A stretch of 64,000 bases of DNA from CAVQFO01 sp963711725 (GCA_963711725.1 CAVQFO010000024.1:62001-126000), one strand, 5' to 3'. Positions 40,670-51,052 are shown, counted from the stretch's first letter. Numbers and translations are program-made. Notes: generated from the sequence alone by a model not told the origin.

Positions 40670-41932
40670 TCAGAAATTGGCGCTCAGGTTAACGGTCCAG
40701 GCAGCCTGGTCGCTCAACTTCGTCTTGGTGCCGGCGTTGTCCTTGGCGCTGTCGTCGCCGCTCAGCCACCCCAAAGTTGCATAGGTCTCCAACGACGGAG
40801 TCACGTGATAGTGCGCCTGCAAGTCCAGGAAGTACCGGCTAAACTCGGCCTTGCTGAATTTGGAGTCGTTCTTGGAGATGAAGTCACCCGCCGCTCCCAT
40901 CAGCGTAACCTTGTCGCCGACCTTGCCAGTCACCCTAACGGCGGGCAGCCACTGAGTCAGCTTATCCGTAACATCGGTGACAGCAGCGCTGCCGATGTTC
41001 GCAACGTTGGTGTTGCTCTGCATGTTGTCGGGGTTGTTATTGATCAGCGTGGAGAATGTGTCAAACCCACCGGCAATCAGGCCACCGTGCTGCACGCCGA
41101 CCAGTTGGCCCTCCAGTTTCACCGGCCCGGTGCTCCAACCCACGCGCACAAACTCGGATTCGGCGGTGGTCTCGAAGTAGCCCTGTCCATCCGGCGCGCC
41201 GCCGACGATATTGACGGTTCCCATCAGTTCCACGGGGCCGACCTTGCCTTTGGCGAAGCCCGAAATCAGCGCGATATCGGAGAACGCAAAGCCGCCGCCG
41301 TCGGTCTTCTTGGTGCCATAGAAATAGCCGGGCAGGATACCCCACAGCCAGCCGTTGGTCACGCCGATGGCGCCAGCTGCAACCAGATCCCCGTCATCCT
41401 TGTCATTGGTGAGCGAGCCTTCCTGGCGCTTGTCCATGGCGCCCAACACAGTCACGCCACCAAACTTGCGCAGCGCCAGGATGCGGTCACGACGGTCATC
41501 GGAGGTCAGGAAGTTGAAGCCCCAGTTGGCTTCCTGGCGGCCCACTCGGATCGTCCAGCCGGCCAGCGGGAACTGCACATACCCGTAGTCCAGGCTGACT
41601 AGGTCAGAGGCCTGGTTGGTGTAGGGGCCGGCCATGCCGTTGGTGGCGTGGGTGTCGCCTTCCCAGTTGGTGTCGGACAGCTTCAGGCGGAAGTTCAGGG
41701 AAACGCCGTCGTCGTTCTTAAGCGCACCCTTCAGGCGCAGCAGCTGGTTGTAGCCGGTCTTGAACTTGACGGCCTGGTACTTGTCGCTGGCGGTGTCCTT
41801 CAGAGAACTGGTGTCAGTGCGGAACCCGGACCAGCTATAGTCACCGCCAAACTGCGCGGACGCTGCGCTCGCCCCCAACGGCAGACACGCGACGCCGACC
41901 GCAGCCAGCGCAATGGTCATTCGCTTCATCAT
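40670..41932 (-). CDS. Outer-membrane beta-barrel porin
   Basis: The 420-residue protein has a signal peptide (MMKRMTIALAAVGVACLPLGASA) and a mature part of alternating amphipathic strands with many Gly, Asp and aromatic residues, ending in the C-terminal phenylalanine (NLSANF) recognised by the BAM machinery. No OprD or OmpF subfamily motif is clear; it resembles DUF1302/general porins of gammaproteobacteria. It lies in the binding-protein/hydrolase block and may let the same substrate through the outer membrane. The heptamer-repeat site is not found upstream of it. Confidence 0.85.
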   Translation of the reverse strand: MMKRMTIALAAVGVACLPLGASAASAQFGGDYSWSGFRTDTSSLKDTASDKYQAVKFKTGYNQLLRLKGALKNDDGVSLNFRLKLSDTNWEGDTHATNGMAGPYTNQASDLVSLDYGYVQFPLAGWTIRVGRQEANWGFNFLTSDDRRDRILALRKFGGVTVLGAMDKRQEGSLTNDKDDGDLVAAGAIGVTNGWLWGILPGYFYGTKKTDGGGFAFSDIALISGFAKGKVGPVELMGTVNIVGGAPDGQGYFETTAESEFVRVGWSTGPVKLEGQLVGVQHGGLIAGGFDTFSTLINNNPDNMQSNTNVANIGSAAVTDVTDKLTQWLPAVRVTGKVGDKVTLMGAAGDFISKNDSKFSKAEFSRYFLDLQAHYHVTPSLETYATLGWLSGDDSAKDNAGTKTKLSDQAAWTVNLSANF

Positions 41933-42171
41933 TTTTCATCTTCCTCTCTTATTGGAATGGTGCTCTCCTGGGGATTCGATGGCCGCCGTGCGACGCCACC
42001 CGGCTCCCTCGGGCCGGTAAAACGAACAATCGGTCACCCGCGCCAGCGGGACTCCTCAAAAAACGGCCGCCAACCACGCCAGGAGGAGGAGGCATCAGCG
42101 GGTAGGCAACCCCGACGACTACATGGTTGGCGGCCAAACAGGGGAGGACTCGGCGCAAGTGCATAACGGAC

Positions 42172-42651
42172 TCAGTCGTAGTAGCGAATGAGAACCTCGG
42201 CCACACAGCCGGGCTTCTCTTCGCCCTCGATCTCAATCGTGAAACGTTCCACGATCTCCAGCCCTCCCGGAATCTCGCGCTCGGCGATCGGCTCGCTGCG
42301 GCCACGAATGCGGCGGCCGACCCGCACCGGCGACGGAAACCGGCACTTGTTGAGGCCGTAGTTGATGACCGAACGGGCCTGCCGCCGGCGCTGCTGCTCC
42401 GGCGCGAACAAGCCGCGCAGCTTGGGATAAAGGGACAGCAGCAGGTAGCCGTGGGCAATGGTGGCGCCAAACGGGGATTCCGCGGCGGCCCGCGCCGGGT
42501 CGGTGTGGATCCACTGGCTGTCGCCGGTGGCGTGAGCGAATTCATCCACCATCGCCTGGGTCACATCCAGCCAGTCCGAAACGTGCACACTCTCCCGGGC
42601 GCTTGGGCCGGAGACCTCGACGGACAGTTCTGGGGAAACGCGGATATCCAT
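42172..42651 (-). CDS. MaoC-family (R)-hydratase
   Basis: The 159-residue hotdog protein has the MaoC/hydratase-2 signature in FAHATGDSQWIHTDPARA followed by SPFGATIAHGYLLLSL, giving the catalytic Asp and His. PhaJ-like members hydrate trans-2-enoyl-CoA to (R)-3-hydroxyacyl-CoA or reverse, linking beta-oxidation and PHA. It starts 10 bp after the stop of the alpha/beta hydrolase gene upstream and is surely co-transcribed with it, under the promoter site at 43602-43634. The operon suggests a hydrolase releases an acid and a CoA ligase (51.2 kb) activates it before this enzyme acts. Confidence 0.88.
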   Translation of the reverse strand: MDIRVSPELSVEVSGPSARESVHVSDWLDVTQAMVDEFAHATGDSQWIHTDPARAAAESPFGATIAHGYLLLSLYPKLRGLFAPEQQRRRQARSVINYGLNKCRFPSPVRVGRRIRGRSEPIAEREIPGGLEIVERFTIEIEGEEKPGCVAEVLIRYYD

Positions 42652-42661
42652 GCAATGCTCC

Positions 42662-43537
42662 TCAAGAAGCCAGAAAGTTGCGGACGGGCCGGATCTGCCA
42701 GGGCTCGACCAGGGGCGGCGCGTGCCCGCAGCCGGGCACCTCCAGCACCGCGGTGTTCGGCAGTCGATCCATCCGGCCAGCGACTTGGGGGGTTACAATC
42801 GCGGAATCGCCGCCGCGCATGATCAGCACCGGGCATTCGATGCGGTGGTAAAGCTCCCACAGATTCAGGCCGCCGGATGGAACCGCTTGGGTTTCCACCA
42901 GGCGCGGGTCGTAATGCATCCGCCAGCCGCTGGGTTCGGGGCGTACGCTGTCGAAGGTGAATTTCGCCCACTGCTCGTCGCTGAGACGACCGAGACCGGC
43001 GTACGCTTCCCGGAAATAGCGCTGAGCTTCGGCGAGCGAGGGGAAATGAATCGGCGCCTCATCCATGCGATGGCGCAGGGCCTGCAATCCTTCCTCGGGC
43101 ACTTCCGGCGCCGCGTCATTGAGGATCAGTTTTTCGACCAGGGAATCGGCGGCCGCGGCAACGGCCATGCCCACCAGGCCGCCCAGAGAGGTGCCCAGAT
43201 AGCTGACGCGGGAGGCCCCGAGCATCGAGATCAGACGGCGAACATCCCGCGCATAGGTCTCCACCGTATACACGCCCATGTCGGCGGCCCAATCCGAATC
43301 GCCCCGGCCGACAAGATCGATGCAGGCCACCGTGTAATCGTCGGACAGCTCTTCGGCCAAGGCGTCGAAATCGCAACCGTTGCGCAGCAGCCCATGTACA
43401 CAGACCAATAGCGGTCGGCCATAGCCCCAAAGGCGGTACGAAACCCGCAGGCCATCCGCGTTCAGGAACGAGCGTTGGCGCGGCTCGGCACCGGCAACTT
43501 CCTCGCGACAGATCCACTGAACGTTGGAATGATTCAT
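42662..43537 (-). CDS. Alpha/beta hydrolase, regulon copy 1
   Basis: This 291-residue soluble hydrolase has VCVHGLLRNGCDFDALAEELSD split over the HG region, the nucleophile in LGTSLGG, an acid (GGDSAIVTPQV) and a catalytic histidine in PGCGHAPPLVEP. It is clearly homologous along its length to the protein at 49014-49856. No signal peptide, so it acts on imported substrate. It is the first gene of a two-gene operon with the MaoC hydratase. Dimer hydrolase or lactonase activity on hydroxyalkanoate oligomers is a reasonable guess only. Confidence 0.9.
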   Translation of the reverse strand: MNHSNVQWICREEVAGAEPRQRSFLNADGLRVSYRLWGYGRPLLVCVHGLLRNGCDFDALAEELSDDYTVACIDLVGRGDSDWAADMGVYTVETYARDVRRLISMLGASRVSYLGTSLGGLVGMAVAAAADSLVEKLILNDAAPEVPEEGLQALRHRMDEAPIHFPSLAEAQRYFREAYAGLGRLSDEQWAKFTFDSVRPEPSGWRMHYDPRLVETQAVPSGGLNLWELYHRIECPVLIMRGGDSAIVTPQVAGRMDRLPNTAVLEVPGCGHAPPLVEPWQIRPVRNFLAS

Positions 43538-43601
43538 TATTCTCCTCGCGGCCGGGCACCCTGGGGCGCACTTGATCCGGCACTTTGAAACGCTTGCGAG
43601 G

Positions 43602-43634
43602 AGGTTAGGCGGGGTCGGTTACCACGGGGCTACC
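43602..43634 (-). promoter_or_regulatory. Shared heptamer-repeat promoter, site 2 (hydrolase-MaoC operon)
   Basis: On the minus strand: GGTAGCC, CCGT, GGTAACC, nine bases, TAACCT. Spacing is identical to the other sites. It lies between the end of the STAND-SARP gene and the hydrolase start, 65 bp before the ATG. Confidence 0.85.
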
Positions 43635-43659
43635 AATTAAAAGAAGCGATGGTTCGGGT

Positions 43660-46600
43660 TCAACGACGGGCCGGTGCGCCGGCGCCCGCATTGGCGTTTT
43701 CCAGGATCTGATCCCGCAGAGCCGTGGTCTTCGGGGAAGGCGGCGCATCCAGTTCACGGGTCAAGGCCTGCCGGCACTGCTCATAGGCACGCAAAGCCAG
43801 GGAAGTCTCGCCCTGTTCCGCGTGGATACGCATCATCAGGCGGTAGGCTTCCTCCCGGCATGGGTCCTGGGCGACTACGCGGCGGCAGATCTGCAGCGCT
43901 TCCACCGCCTGTCCGGCGTCCAAAAGACTCAGCGCCAGGCCCTCGCCCACGAGCAGGAACAATTCACTCAACCGGTCCCGTGGCAGCGCCGCCCAATCGT
44001 GTGCTGTGGCGTCGGACAGATAATCCCCTCCGTAGAGAGACCAGGCCCTGCGGTAGGCCTCCAGCACGGCATCCGCCGGCCCGTCCGCCGACAACTGCAG
44101 CGCCTCCCGCGCTGCCGCCTCGAAGGCCTGGGCGTCGATCCAGATATCGCCGTCGAGGCGCAGCCGGTAGGAGGCGCCGTCGCGCTCAATATAGGAAAAG
44201 GGGCGTTCCGGCGGTCTGTCCGGTTCCAGGGCGCGGTTGAGGCTGTTCAGCGCTGCCTTGAAATCCCGCGCGGCTGCATCCGGATTGCTGTCCGGGCGCA
44301 GGTGTTCCATGATCTCCTCCCGCTGGAACCAGCGGCCCGGGTGACTGGCCAGCAGCTCGAACAGTTCGCGGGCCAGAACGCGCCGCCATTCCCTGGCCGT
44401 GACCTCCACCCTGCCCCGCCAGACGCAGAAGCCCCCCAGGAGCTGGACGCGAAGGCGATAGCCGGGATGATGGCGAATCCGGCCCAACCCGAGCTCTCCC
44501 AGCAAATAACGCACGTAGGCCGCCTGCTTCCCCGTCTCTTCCAGCGCCAACAGCAGAGGAACGAAACACCGGGGATCGGACGGGCCGAACAGGGTGGGGC
44601 GAAGAAACAGGAAATCCAGGCCCTGCTGCTCGCAGCGAACCAGAGTCTGACCAAAGAGCTCCAGCGTTTCTGCCCGCCGCGCCGGCTCCGGCCACTCGGC
44701 CAAGGCATGCCAGAGCAATGCCAACACATGGCCGAGGCGGTCCCCGCAGTGCTCGAACCCCTGCTCCGCAGCCGCAAGGCACTCCCGGGCACCGGCGCCG
44801 TCCCCATTGAAGACCAGCGCGCCGCCCAGGGACAGATCGACCACGGCCTCGACCCAGCGGTCGCCGGCCCAGCGGGCGGTTTCCACGCCTTCCTGGGCGC
44901 AGCGGCGGGCCGCATCGATATCCCCCACCACGCCCAGAGCGCGTATCCGGCCGATCATGGCCTCGACGCGCATGCGCCGGACCACTAGTTCGTCTCCGAA
45001 GCGCACGGCCAACTCGTAGCACTGTTCCGATTCATGGCATGCCGCCGCATCGAAGTTGGGCGGCACGCGATCCTCCAGCACGTGGCGGTCGGCGATCAAC
45101 TGCCAGGCATGCCCGAGGCGGGCATACGCAACCGTCGTCACCAGAGGCGACCCCAGCCGCTGCCCCAGTTCCACGCCTTGTTCGGCCAATGACCTCGCCG
45201 CCCCGGCGTCACCCTGGACCGAACGCAGCAGCGACAGCATCAATACCGTTTCCCGATGCGAGTGGGGAGGCCGCCGCTCGCCTCGGGATTGTTCCTCCTC
45301 TTCTCGCCGCAGCCGCTTCTCCAGCAGCGCGGAGCACTCGCCCACACGCCCCATCCGCAACAAAATGCGGGCCTGGAGGATCTCGGTCGCATCCGTCTCC
45401 CCGCCCAGCGCCTCTGCTTCGCGATGCAGCGCCTCGGCCTCCTCCGGGAAGCCCAGGTTCAGCTTGTTTTCGGCAAGCTGAACCAGCAGCCCCGGACGAT
45501 TCGCCGCAGCCTTGTCGGTCAAAGCGAGGACCTGCTCCAGCAGGTCGGCGGCCTGGGCCGGGCGGACGGTGTCGAGGTAGACCATGGCCTGCCCGCGCAA
45601 GGCCCGCGCCACGCCCTCGTCGGATTCTTGCTCCCGCCACAATGCCTCGGCCGCGGAGAGATCGTCCAAGGCCTGCTCGTAGCGTCCGGTGAGCCGGGAC
45701 AAGGCACCGCGGACCAGAAGAATGGCGGGATCCGAAGCGAAGGCATCATTGGGCAGCAGCCCCAACCACTCCTGCAGAATTCCCAATCGCCCGGCGGTCA
45801 GCACGGCCGGGGCCACAGCGGAGATCCGTTCCGCCGCACGGCGGTAATCCCCCGCCTTCAAGCTGTGGTAGATGGCCTCCTCCGCCTGCCCAGCGGCGTC
45901 GAAATAGTCGGCGGCGGCAACATGACAGGCCTGGAACAATTTCGGGACCTTGAGCAACCGCTCCTGCAGAAATTCCCTGAACAGATGATGGTAGCGGTAG
46001 CTGCCGTCGCCCAACTCCACCACAAACAACCCCTGCTCCCGCAGGCGCTGGAGGTTGTGCTCCACATCGGCATCGCCCACCACGGCCTCACAGGCAGCGG
46101 GAGTGACCACGCGCAGCACCGAGGTGTGAAGCAGGAACGTGGCCAGGTCCGGGTCCTGGCGTTCGAAGGTCTCCTGCAGAAGGAATCGGAACAGCGGACC
46201 AGCGCCGGCCGGCCCGCCTTCGAACAGTTCCGCCGGTCTCCGGTGGCCGCCATCGCCGCCCCGCAGGCTTTGCCAGATCAGCTGCACGGCAATGGGCCAA
46301 CCCTCGGAGACCCGGCACACCTGATCCAGCTCGGCGTCGGTCAGCCCGTCGCCTGCATCCGACCGGAACAGGTCCTCGATCTCTCCACGAGTAAGCGCCA
46401 GGTCCTCGCTCTCGAACCGCAGCACCTGTGCCTTGGCTTCCCAGCCGATCAGCCCGGGCAGATCCGGCTGTACGCGGGTGGAATCAACACGTGCAGTTGA
46501 GCCGGCAGGTGGGTGAGCAGCCGGTTGACCAGCCCCCGCACCGGACCATCAGCGGCTCCGGCATGGAAATCATCGAGCACCAATACCAGGTCGGTGGCAA

Positions 46601-46994
46601 GCGTGCTGCTCACGCCGTTGATCAAGGCATCGAGAACGCGGCTCCATTCCGGCTCCGCCGCCGACCCCTCCATTTCCCGCAGCCGAGCCTGGGCCGGCGC
46701 CGCGGCATCGGGCTGCCGCTGGGCAATGGCGGCGGCCAGATGGATCAGGAACTGGCGCGGATCGCTGTCGGACTCATCCATGCTGTACCAGCAGGCGATG
46801 CCGGCCAGTGCTTCGCCGCGCACCAGATCGGACAGAATGGACGTCTTGCCGTAGCCGGGACCGGCGTGGACCAATGTCAGCCGGTAATCCACAACCCGCG
46901 CCAGGCGCCGCAAAAGGTCACGCCGGACCACCGACCGGCCCGACGGCGCCGGTGGCGTGATCTTGGTCAGCAATAGGGAATCCGGCCAGTCCAT
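43660..46994 (-). CDS. STAND ATPase with C-terminal SARP-like winged helix and BTAD domain: probable regulator (one frameshift)
   Basis: Corrected length is 1111 residues. The N-terminus is a MalT-like NTPase with P-loop AGPGYGKTS (44-52) and Walker B LVLVLDDFH (about 137-145), followed by an arginine-rich sensor region and a long TPR-like solenoid of helical repeats (about 300-830). The C-terminus (about 845-1111) is not a LuxR helix-turn-helix but an OmpR-type winged helix (LGGFCVWRGRVEVTAREWRRVLARELF split) followed by a BTAD domain, as in SARP regulators such as AfsR and DnrI. One base is missing near 46476; inserting it gives STRVQPDLPGLIGW. It is divergent from an MCP gene across a region with three GGTAACC heptamers. 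I infer it activates the six heptamer-repeat promoters after binding ATP and an inducer. Confidence 0.88.
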
Positions 46995-47054
46995 GCCCCA
47001 ATTATGTGCCTGTCTACCAGCGGCGACGCAAGTTCCGACTCACCCGGCCGATAT

Positions 47055-47087
47055 GGTAACCATCGGGTAACCACTCTTCTCTATTGG
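47055..47087 (+). promoter_or_regulatory. Shared heptamer-repeat promoter, site 3 (MCP gene; divergent to the regulator)
   Basis: GGTAACC, ATCG, GGTAACC, nine bases, TATTGG. The heptamer spacing is the same as elsewhere; the -10-like hexamer is the least typical. A third GGTAACC follows at 47105-47111. The region also lies upstream of the regulator gene, so autoregulation is possible. Confidence 0.8.
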
Positions 47088-47130
47088 TTGGCAATTATCG
47101 AATAGGTAACCAGACGTGGAAGATGCCGCC

Positions 47131-48854
47131 ATGACAAGCATGCCACCGGCTGAGGCCTACGCCGCCGGGCGACGATCGGGAATCATGCGCCGCCCCGCCA
47201 ACCGCCGCCTTGCCGGACCGGTGCTGGCGGCCGCGGCGGCGCTGAATATCGCAGCGGGAATTCTTGTCGCGGCGGCGGAACCCATCGGGTCGTGGGCATT
47301 GCCCGCCGCCCTGTTCGCCATTGTGGCCGCCGTTGCCGCTATCGTCCTCGCTGCGCTGCTCCATGCGCGCGCCGTCCGCCCCCTCGAACGACTTCGGGCG
47401 GTAGCGGCGCGGCTGGCTCATGATCCGGCGACGGCGGATGAAGCCGTCGGATCGCTGGACGCACTGGTGAGCAACCTCGAGCACTCGGTGGGCGCGCTGC
47501 AGCAAGACGGCCTGCGGGTGGCGCTGGCCGCGGCCCATATGCGCAAAGTCATTACCGACGGCCAGACCAACGTGGAAAGCCAGGAGCAGTTGGCCGACCA
47601 GATCTCCCGATCCAGCGAGGAGACCTCGACGGCCATCGACGACATCACCGCCAGAACCGCCACCATCACCAGTACCAATTCCCGGAATCTGGATCATGCC
47701 CGCGAATCCCAGCAAGGGCTCAACGAGACCGCCGACCAACATCGCCTCCAACAACAGCCGCATCAAGGATTTCCAGACCACGGTCCAGGAACTGCTGAGC
47801 ACCTCGGAATCCGTGCAGAAAGTGCTGCAGACGGTTCAGGGATTTTCCAAGCAGACCAACATGCTGGCGCTGAACGCCTCCATCGAGGCGGCCCGGGCCG
47901 GCGAACAGGGACGGGGATTCGCCGTGGTCGCGGACGAAGTGCGGGACCTGGCCGAGAAGGTACGCCAGGCTGCCGAAGCGATCGGCACCCAGGTGTCCTC
48001 CATGAACTCGGTGATCGGCGAGATCGCCCAGGGCACCTGGGAAATCGCCGACCAGATCCGAGGCCGCCCGGCACGCGCTGACGGAAGTCGCCGGCCAGTT
48101 CACGTCCATGGTGCAGGACTTCGAGTCCACCCACTCCGATCTGGAGCTCATCAGCTCCGGCCTGGAGGAACTGTCGGCCACCAACCGCGAAGTCAACGAA
48201 CGGACCGCGGAAATCGGGCGTCTGGGCCAGGTCATTCATGCGGACATGTCGAATTCGGAACGCCAGTCGGCCGTCCTGCGGGAGGCCACCGAGACCACCC
48301 TGTCCCAGCTCTCCACGCTGTCGCTGGGCCACAGCCGCTTCGACGAAATCCTCAACCGCATGCGCCAGCGGCGGGATACCATGAGCGGAATCTTCGACGA
48401 ACTTGTGAAACAGGGCGTGAACGTGTTCGACCGCGACTATCGCGAAGTCCCCAATACCACGCCCAAGAAATACACGGTCACCTACATCGCGCCCCTTCGC
48501 GAGCGCACCCAGGACCTCATCGACCAATGGCGCAAGGAAGTCCCGGGAACGGCCTACTGCGTGTTCGCGGACGCCAAGGGCTACCTGGCCGTCCATCACC
48601 GGGAGATGAGCCAGCCCATGACCGGCGACCCGGACAAGGACCTGCGCTTCAGCCGCCAGGAACGCTTCTACGCAAGCACCGAAACCGAGCTCCGCCGGCT
48701 GCAGTCCGAGCGGGAGTTCCTGCTTCAGACCTACCTGCGCGACAACGGCGACGTGCTGGTGGACTTCTCCATGCCCATTTTCGTGGGCGAGAAGTATTGG
48801 GGCGCCCTGGCCTGGGGTCTGCTGCCATCAGCCTTCCTCGGCGACAATGACTGA
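47131..48854 (+). CDS. Methyl-accepting chemotaxis protein with a C-terminal sensor domain (two frameshifts)
   Basis: The corrected protein is 573 residues. Two membrane segments (about 25-45 and 50-75) with almost no periplasmic loop are followed by a HAMP-like helix and the methyl-accepting domain, whose tip carries the hallmark ALNASIEAARAGEQGRGFAVVADEVRDLAEK (positions about 250-280). After the signalling domain a further 120 residues (from KKYTVTYIAPLRERTQ) form a Cache-like alpha/beta domain ending SMPIFVGEKYWGAL, so ligand sensing is probably cytoplasmic and C-terminal. Extra bases near 47735 and 48058 break the frame. ATG 47131 is preferred; GTG 47116 is possible. The promoter carries the regulon site, linking chemotaxis to this pathway. 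Confidence 0.88.
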
Positions 48855-48908
48855 CCAAGCCACCACGTTCGCCACTCTTCTCTCCTGACTATCAACAACT
48901 TGCCGCCG

Positions 48909-48941
48909 GGTATCCCGGCGGTAACCCCCCTGTCGTAGCGT
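48909..48941 (+). promoter_or_regulatory. Shared heptamer-repeat promoter, site 4 (second hydrolase gene)
   Basis: GGTATCC, CGGC, GGTAACC, nine bases, TAGCGT. Geometry identical to the other sites. It ends 73 bp before the ATG at 49014. Confidence 0.85.
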
Positions 48942-49013
48942 CAGGCTATGGACTTCCCATAACGCCGTGCCCGCGGATTTGCGGGCCTGGACCCAAGGTG
49001 CCCGGAGAGACTG

Positions 49014-49856
49014 ATGACACCACACAAAGATAGAGAATTCGTGACCGCCGACGGTTTGAAGATGGCCTACCGGGTCTGGGGCGATCGGCCGGAAACCCTG
49101 CTTTGCGTACACGGTCTGACCCGCAATGGGCGGGACTTCGACACCCTGGCCGAACACCTCAGCGACCGCTACACGGTGATCTGCCCGGACATGATCGGCC
49201 GCGGCCACTCGGACTGGGCCGAATCCGCGGAGCAGTATCAGCTGGGCACCTACGTCCGCGACATCCTGGGCCTGCTGGCGCAGGTTGGCGCCAGCGAGAT
49301 CGACTATCTCGGAACCTCCATGGGCGGACTGATCGGCATGGCACTGGCCTCCCAGCCGGGCACCCCGGTGCGCCGACTGATCCTCAACGACGCGCCGCCC
49401 GAGGTCTCGGAAGAAGCGCTGCAGGGGATTGCCGACTATGCCCGCGCCTTCCCCCACACCTTCGCCACGCTGGAGGAGGCCGAAGCAAAATACCGTGCCA
49501 CCTACAGCGGGCTCGGCCGGCTTTCCGAGGCCCAGTGGCACAAATTCACCCTGGACAGCGTGCAACGTACCGCCGACGGGCGCTGGGAAAGCGCCTATGA
49601 CCCCAAGATCATCGACACCCAGGACTCCCCCCCGGGGGGCCTGGATGTCTGGGATCTTTACAAGGCCATCCGCTGCCCCGTGCTGGAGCTGCGAGGCGCC
49701 GAATCCCCCATCGTCAGCCCGCAGGTCGCCGACAAGCTGAGGCAGGTTCCGGGCACCACCGTCGTGGAAATCGAGGGCTGCGGCCATGCTCCGCCGCTGG
49801 TCAGCGAGGATCAAATCCGGATCGTGGCGGACTTCCTGGCAACGGAAACCGCCTGA
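49014..49856 (+). CDS. Alpha/beta hydrolase, regulon copy 2
   Basis: This 280-residue soluble hydrolase is collinear with the one at 42662-43537. It has LCVHGLTRNGRDF, the nucleophile in LGTSMGG, an acid in RGAESPIVSPQV and the catalytic histidine in EGCGHAPPLVSE. Shared unusual stretches (NDAPPEVSEEALQG against NDAAPEVPEEGLQA) show recent common descent rather than mere fold similarity. ATG 49014 has GGAGAG upstream. A secreted depolymerase gene follows 168 bp later without its own regulon site, so the two may be co-transcribed: the secreted enzyme would yield oligomers and this one cleave them inside the cell. Confidence 0.9.
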   Translation: MTPHKDREFVTADGLKMAYRVWGDRPETLLCVHGLTRNGRDFDTLAEHLSDRYTVICPDMIGRGHSDWAESAEQYQLGTYVRDILGLLAQVGASEIDYLGTSMGGLIGMALASQPGTPVRRLILNDAPPEVSEEALQGIADYARAFPHTFATLEEAEAKYRATYSGLGRLSEAQWHKFTLDSVQRTADGRWESAYDPKIIDTQDSPPGGLDVWDLYKAIRCPVLELRGAESPIVSPQVADKLRQVPGTTVVEIEGCGHAPPLVSEDQIRIVADFLATETA

Positions 49857-50024
49857 ATATCGCCTTTGCGAATCAACTGACTAATCCGAAGCAACAAGGA
49901 GGGCCACGCACCCAAGAAAATCACCGACCTATCGCCACGCGGGCGGACGCCGCGCTATCCCGTGGCAGCGCCAAGGAACCGGCGTCACCCAATAAAAAAA
50001 TAGATTCGTTTGGAGGAGTAAACC

Positions 50025-51038
50025 ATGAGCAACGCTACGAGAAATACTGCCGGGCGCAAACGCCGCCTGGGCCTTCTTTCGCTTTTGCTGGTATTCGGAT
50101 GTTCCGTATCGGGGATGGCGCAAGCCGGGCAATGGCTCAGCAAGACATCCTGGGACTGGTTGTGGGGTATCCGCGACTACAACGTCTACATTCCGGACGG
50201 TTACACGCCGGGCCAGCCCATGCCACTGGTCCTCGGCCTGCATGGCTGTCTGCAGAACCCCTCCCAGTTCGCGGGCGCGAGCCGGCTCAACCAGAAGGCC
50301 GACCAGGAAGGCTTCATCGTGGTCTATCCCAACCAGGCCACCTGGGCGAATCCGTCGCAGTGCTGGAACTTCATGCTGACGATCAACCAGTCGCGCGGCT
50401 CGGGTGAACCCGCCGCCGTCATGAAAATGGTCAACTGGGTCCGCAGCCACTATTCCGTGGACTCCCATCATATGTACGTAATGGGTGTGTCCGCCGGCGC
50501 TGCACTGACTTCGATCATGATGGCCTGCTACCCGGACGTGTTCGCCGCGGGAGCCGTGGAAGCCGGGCCCATGTACAAGGCCGCGGTGGGTCCCATAACA
50601 GCGGCGGCGGCCATGCTGGTCAGCAGTCCTTATGACCCCAACCAGCGCGGCTACGATGCCTGGTCATGCGGCGGAAAACGACACTTGCTCACGCCGGTGA
50701 TCGTGTTCCAGGGCAACTCCGATATCGTGGTCAACCCGCGCAACGCCGATCAGGTCACTCAGCAGTTTCTGCAGACCAGCGACTACGCCGACGACGGCTA
50801 CGACAACAATACGGTTGCCTACTCGCCCACCAGCAGCTGGCAGGGCGCGGTTCCCGGCGGCCATACCTACACCGTCAAGCAGTACAACTACGACGGCCAG
50901 ACGCTGGCGATCCAATACAACGTGGATGGAATGAACCACGCCATCAGCGGCGGTGACGAGAGCTACCTATTCACCGACGCCGACGGGCCCGACTCCACCT
51001 CCATCATCTGGAATTTCTTCAAGAGCAAGCACCGCTAA
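50025..51038 (+). CDS. Secreted PHB-depolymerase-family esterase
   Basis: The 337-residue protein has a positively charged signal peptide (residues 1-34, cleavage after MAQA). The mature enzyme shows the oxyanion LGLHGC motif, lipase box GVSAG (S156), likely acid D233 (QGNSDIVV) and histidine H305 (GMNHA), the pattern of the PHB depolymerase/LpqC esterase family. No substrate-binding domain is present, so short-chain or amorphous polymer, or oligomers, are likelier substrates than crystalline PHB. TTTGGAGGAG precedes ATG 50025. Its surroundings (hydrolases, CoA ligase, hydratase, binding proteins) fit a polyester-use pathway. Confidence 0.9.
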   Translation: MSNATRNTAGRKRRLGLLSLLLVFGCSVSGMAQAGQWLSKTSWDWLWGIRDYNVYIPDGYTPGQPMPLVLGLHGCLQNPSQFAGASRLNQKADQEGFIVVYPNQATWANPSQCWNFMLTINQSRGSGEPAAVMKMVNWVRSHYSVDSHHMYVMGVSAGAALTSIMMACYPDVFAAGAVEAGPMYKAAVGPITAAAAMLVSSPYDPNQRGYDAWSCGGKRHLLTPVIVFQGNSDIVVNPRNADQVTQQFLQTSDYADDGYDNNTVAYSPTSSWQGAVPGGHTYTVKQYNYDGQTLAIQYNVDGMNHAISGGDESYLFTDADGPDSTSIIWNFFKSKHR

Positions 51039-51052
51039 ACGCGGCCCCAGCG

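Noticed and set aside
43660..46994. MalT-like maltose regulator acting at MalT boxes.
   Set aside because: The C-terminus lacks the LuxR helix-turn-helix, and the shared promoter repeats (GGTAnCC) differ from MalT boxes (GGGGAnGAGG). No maltose genes are present.
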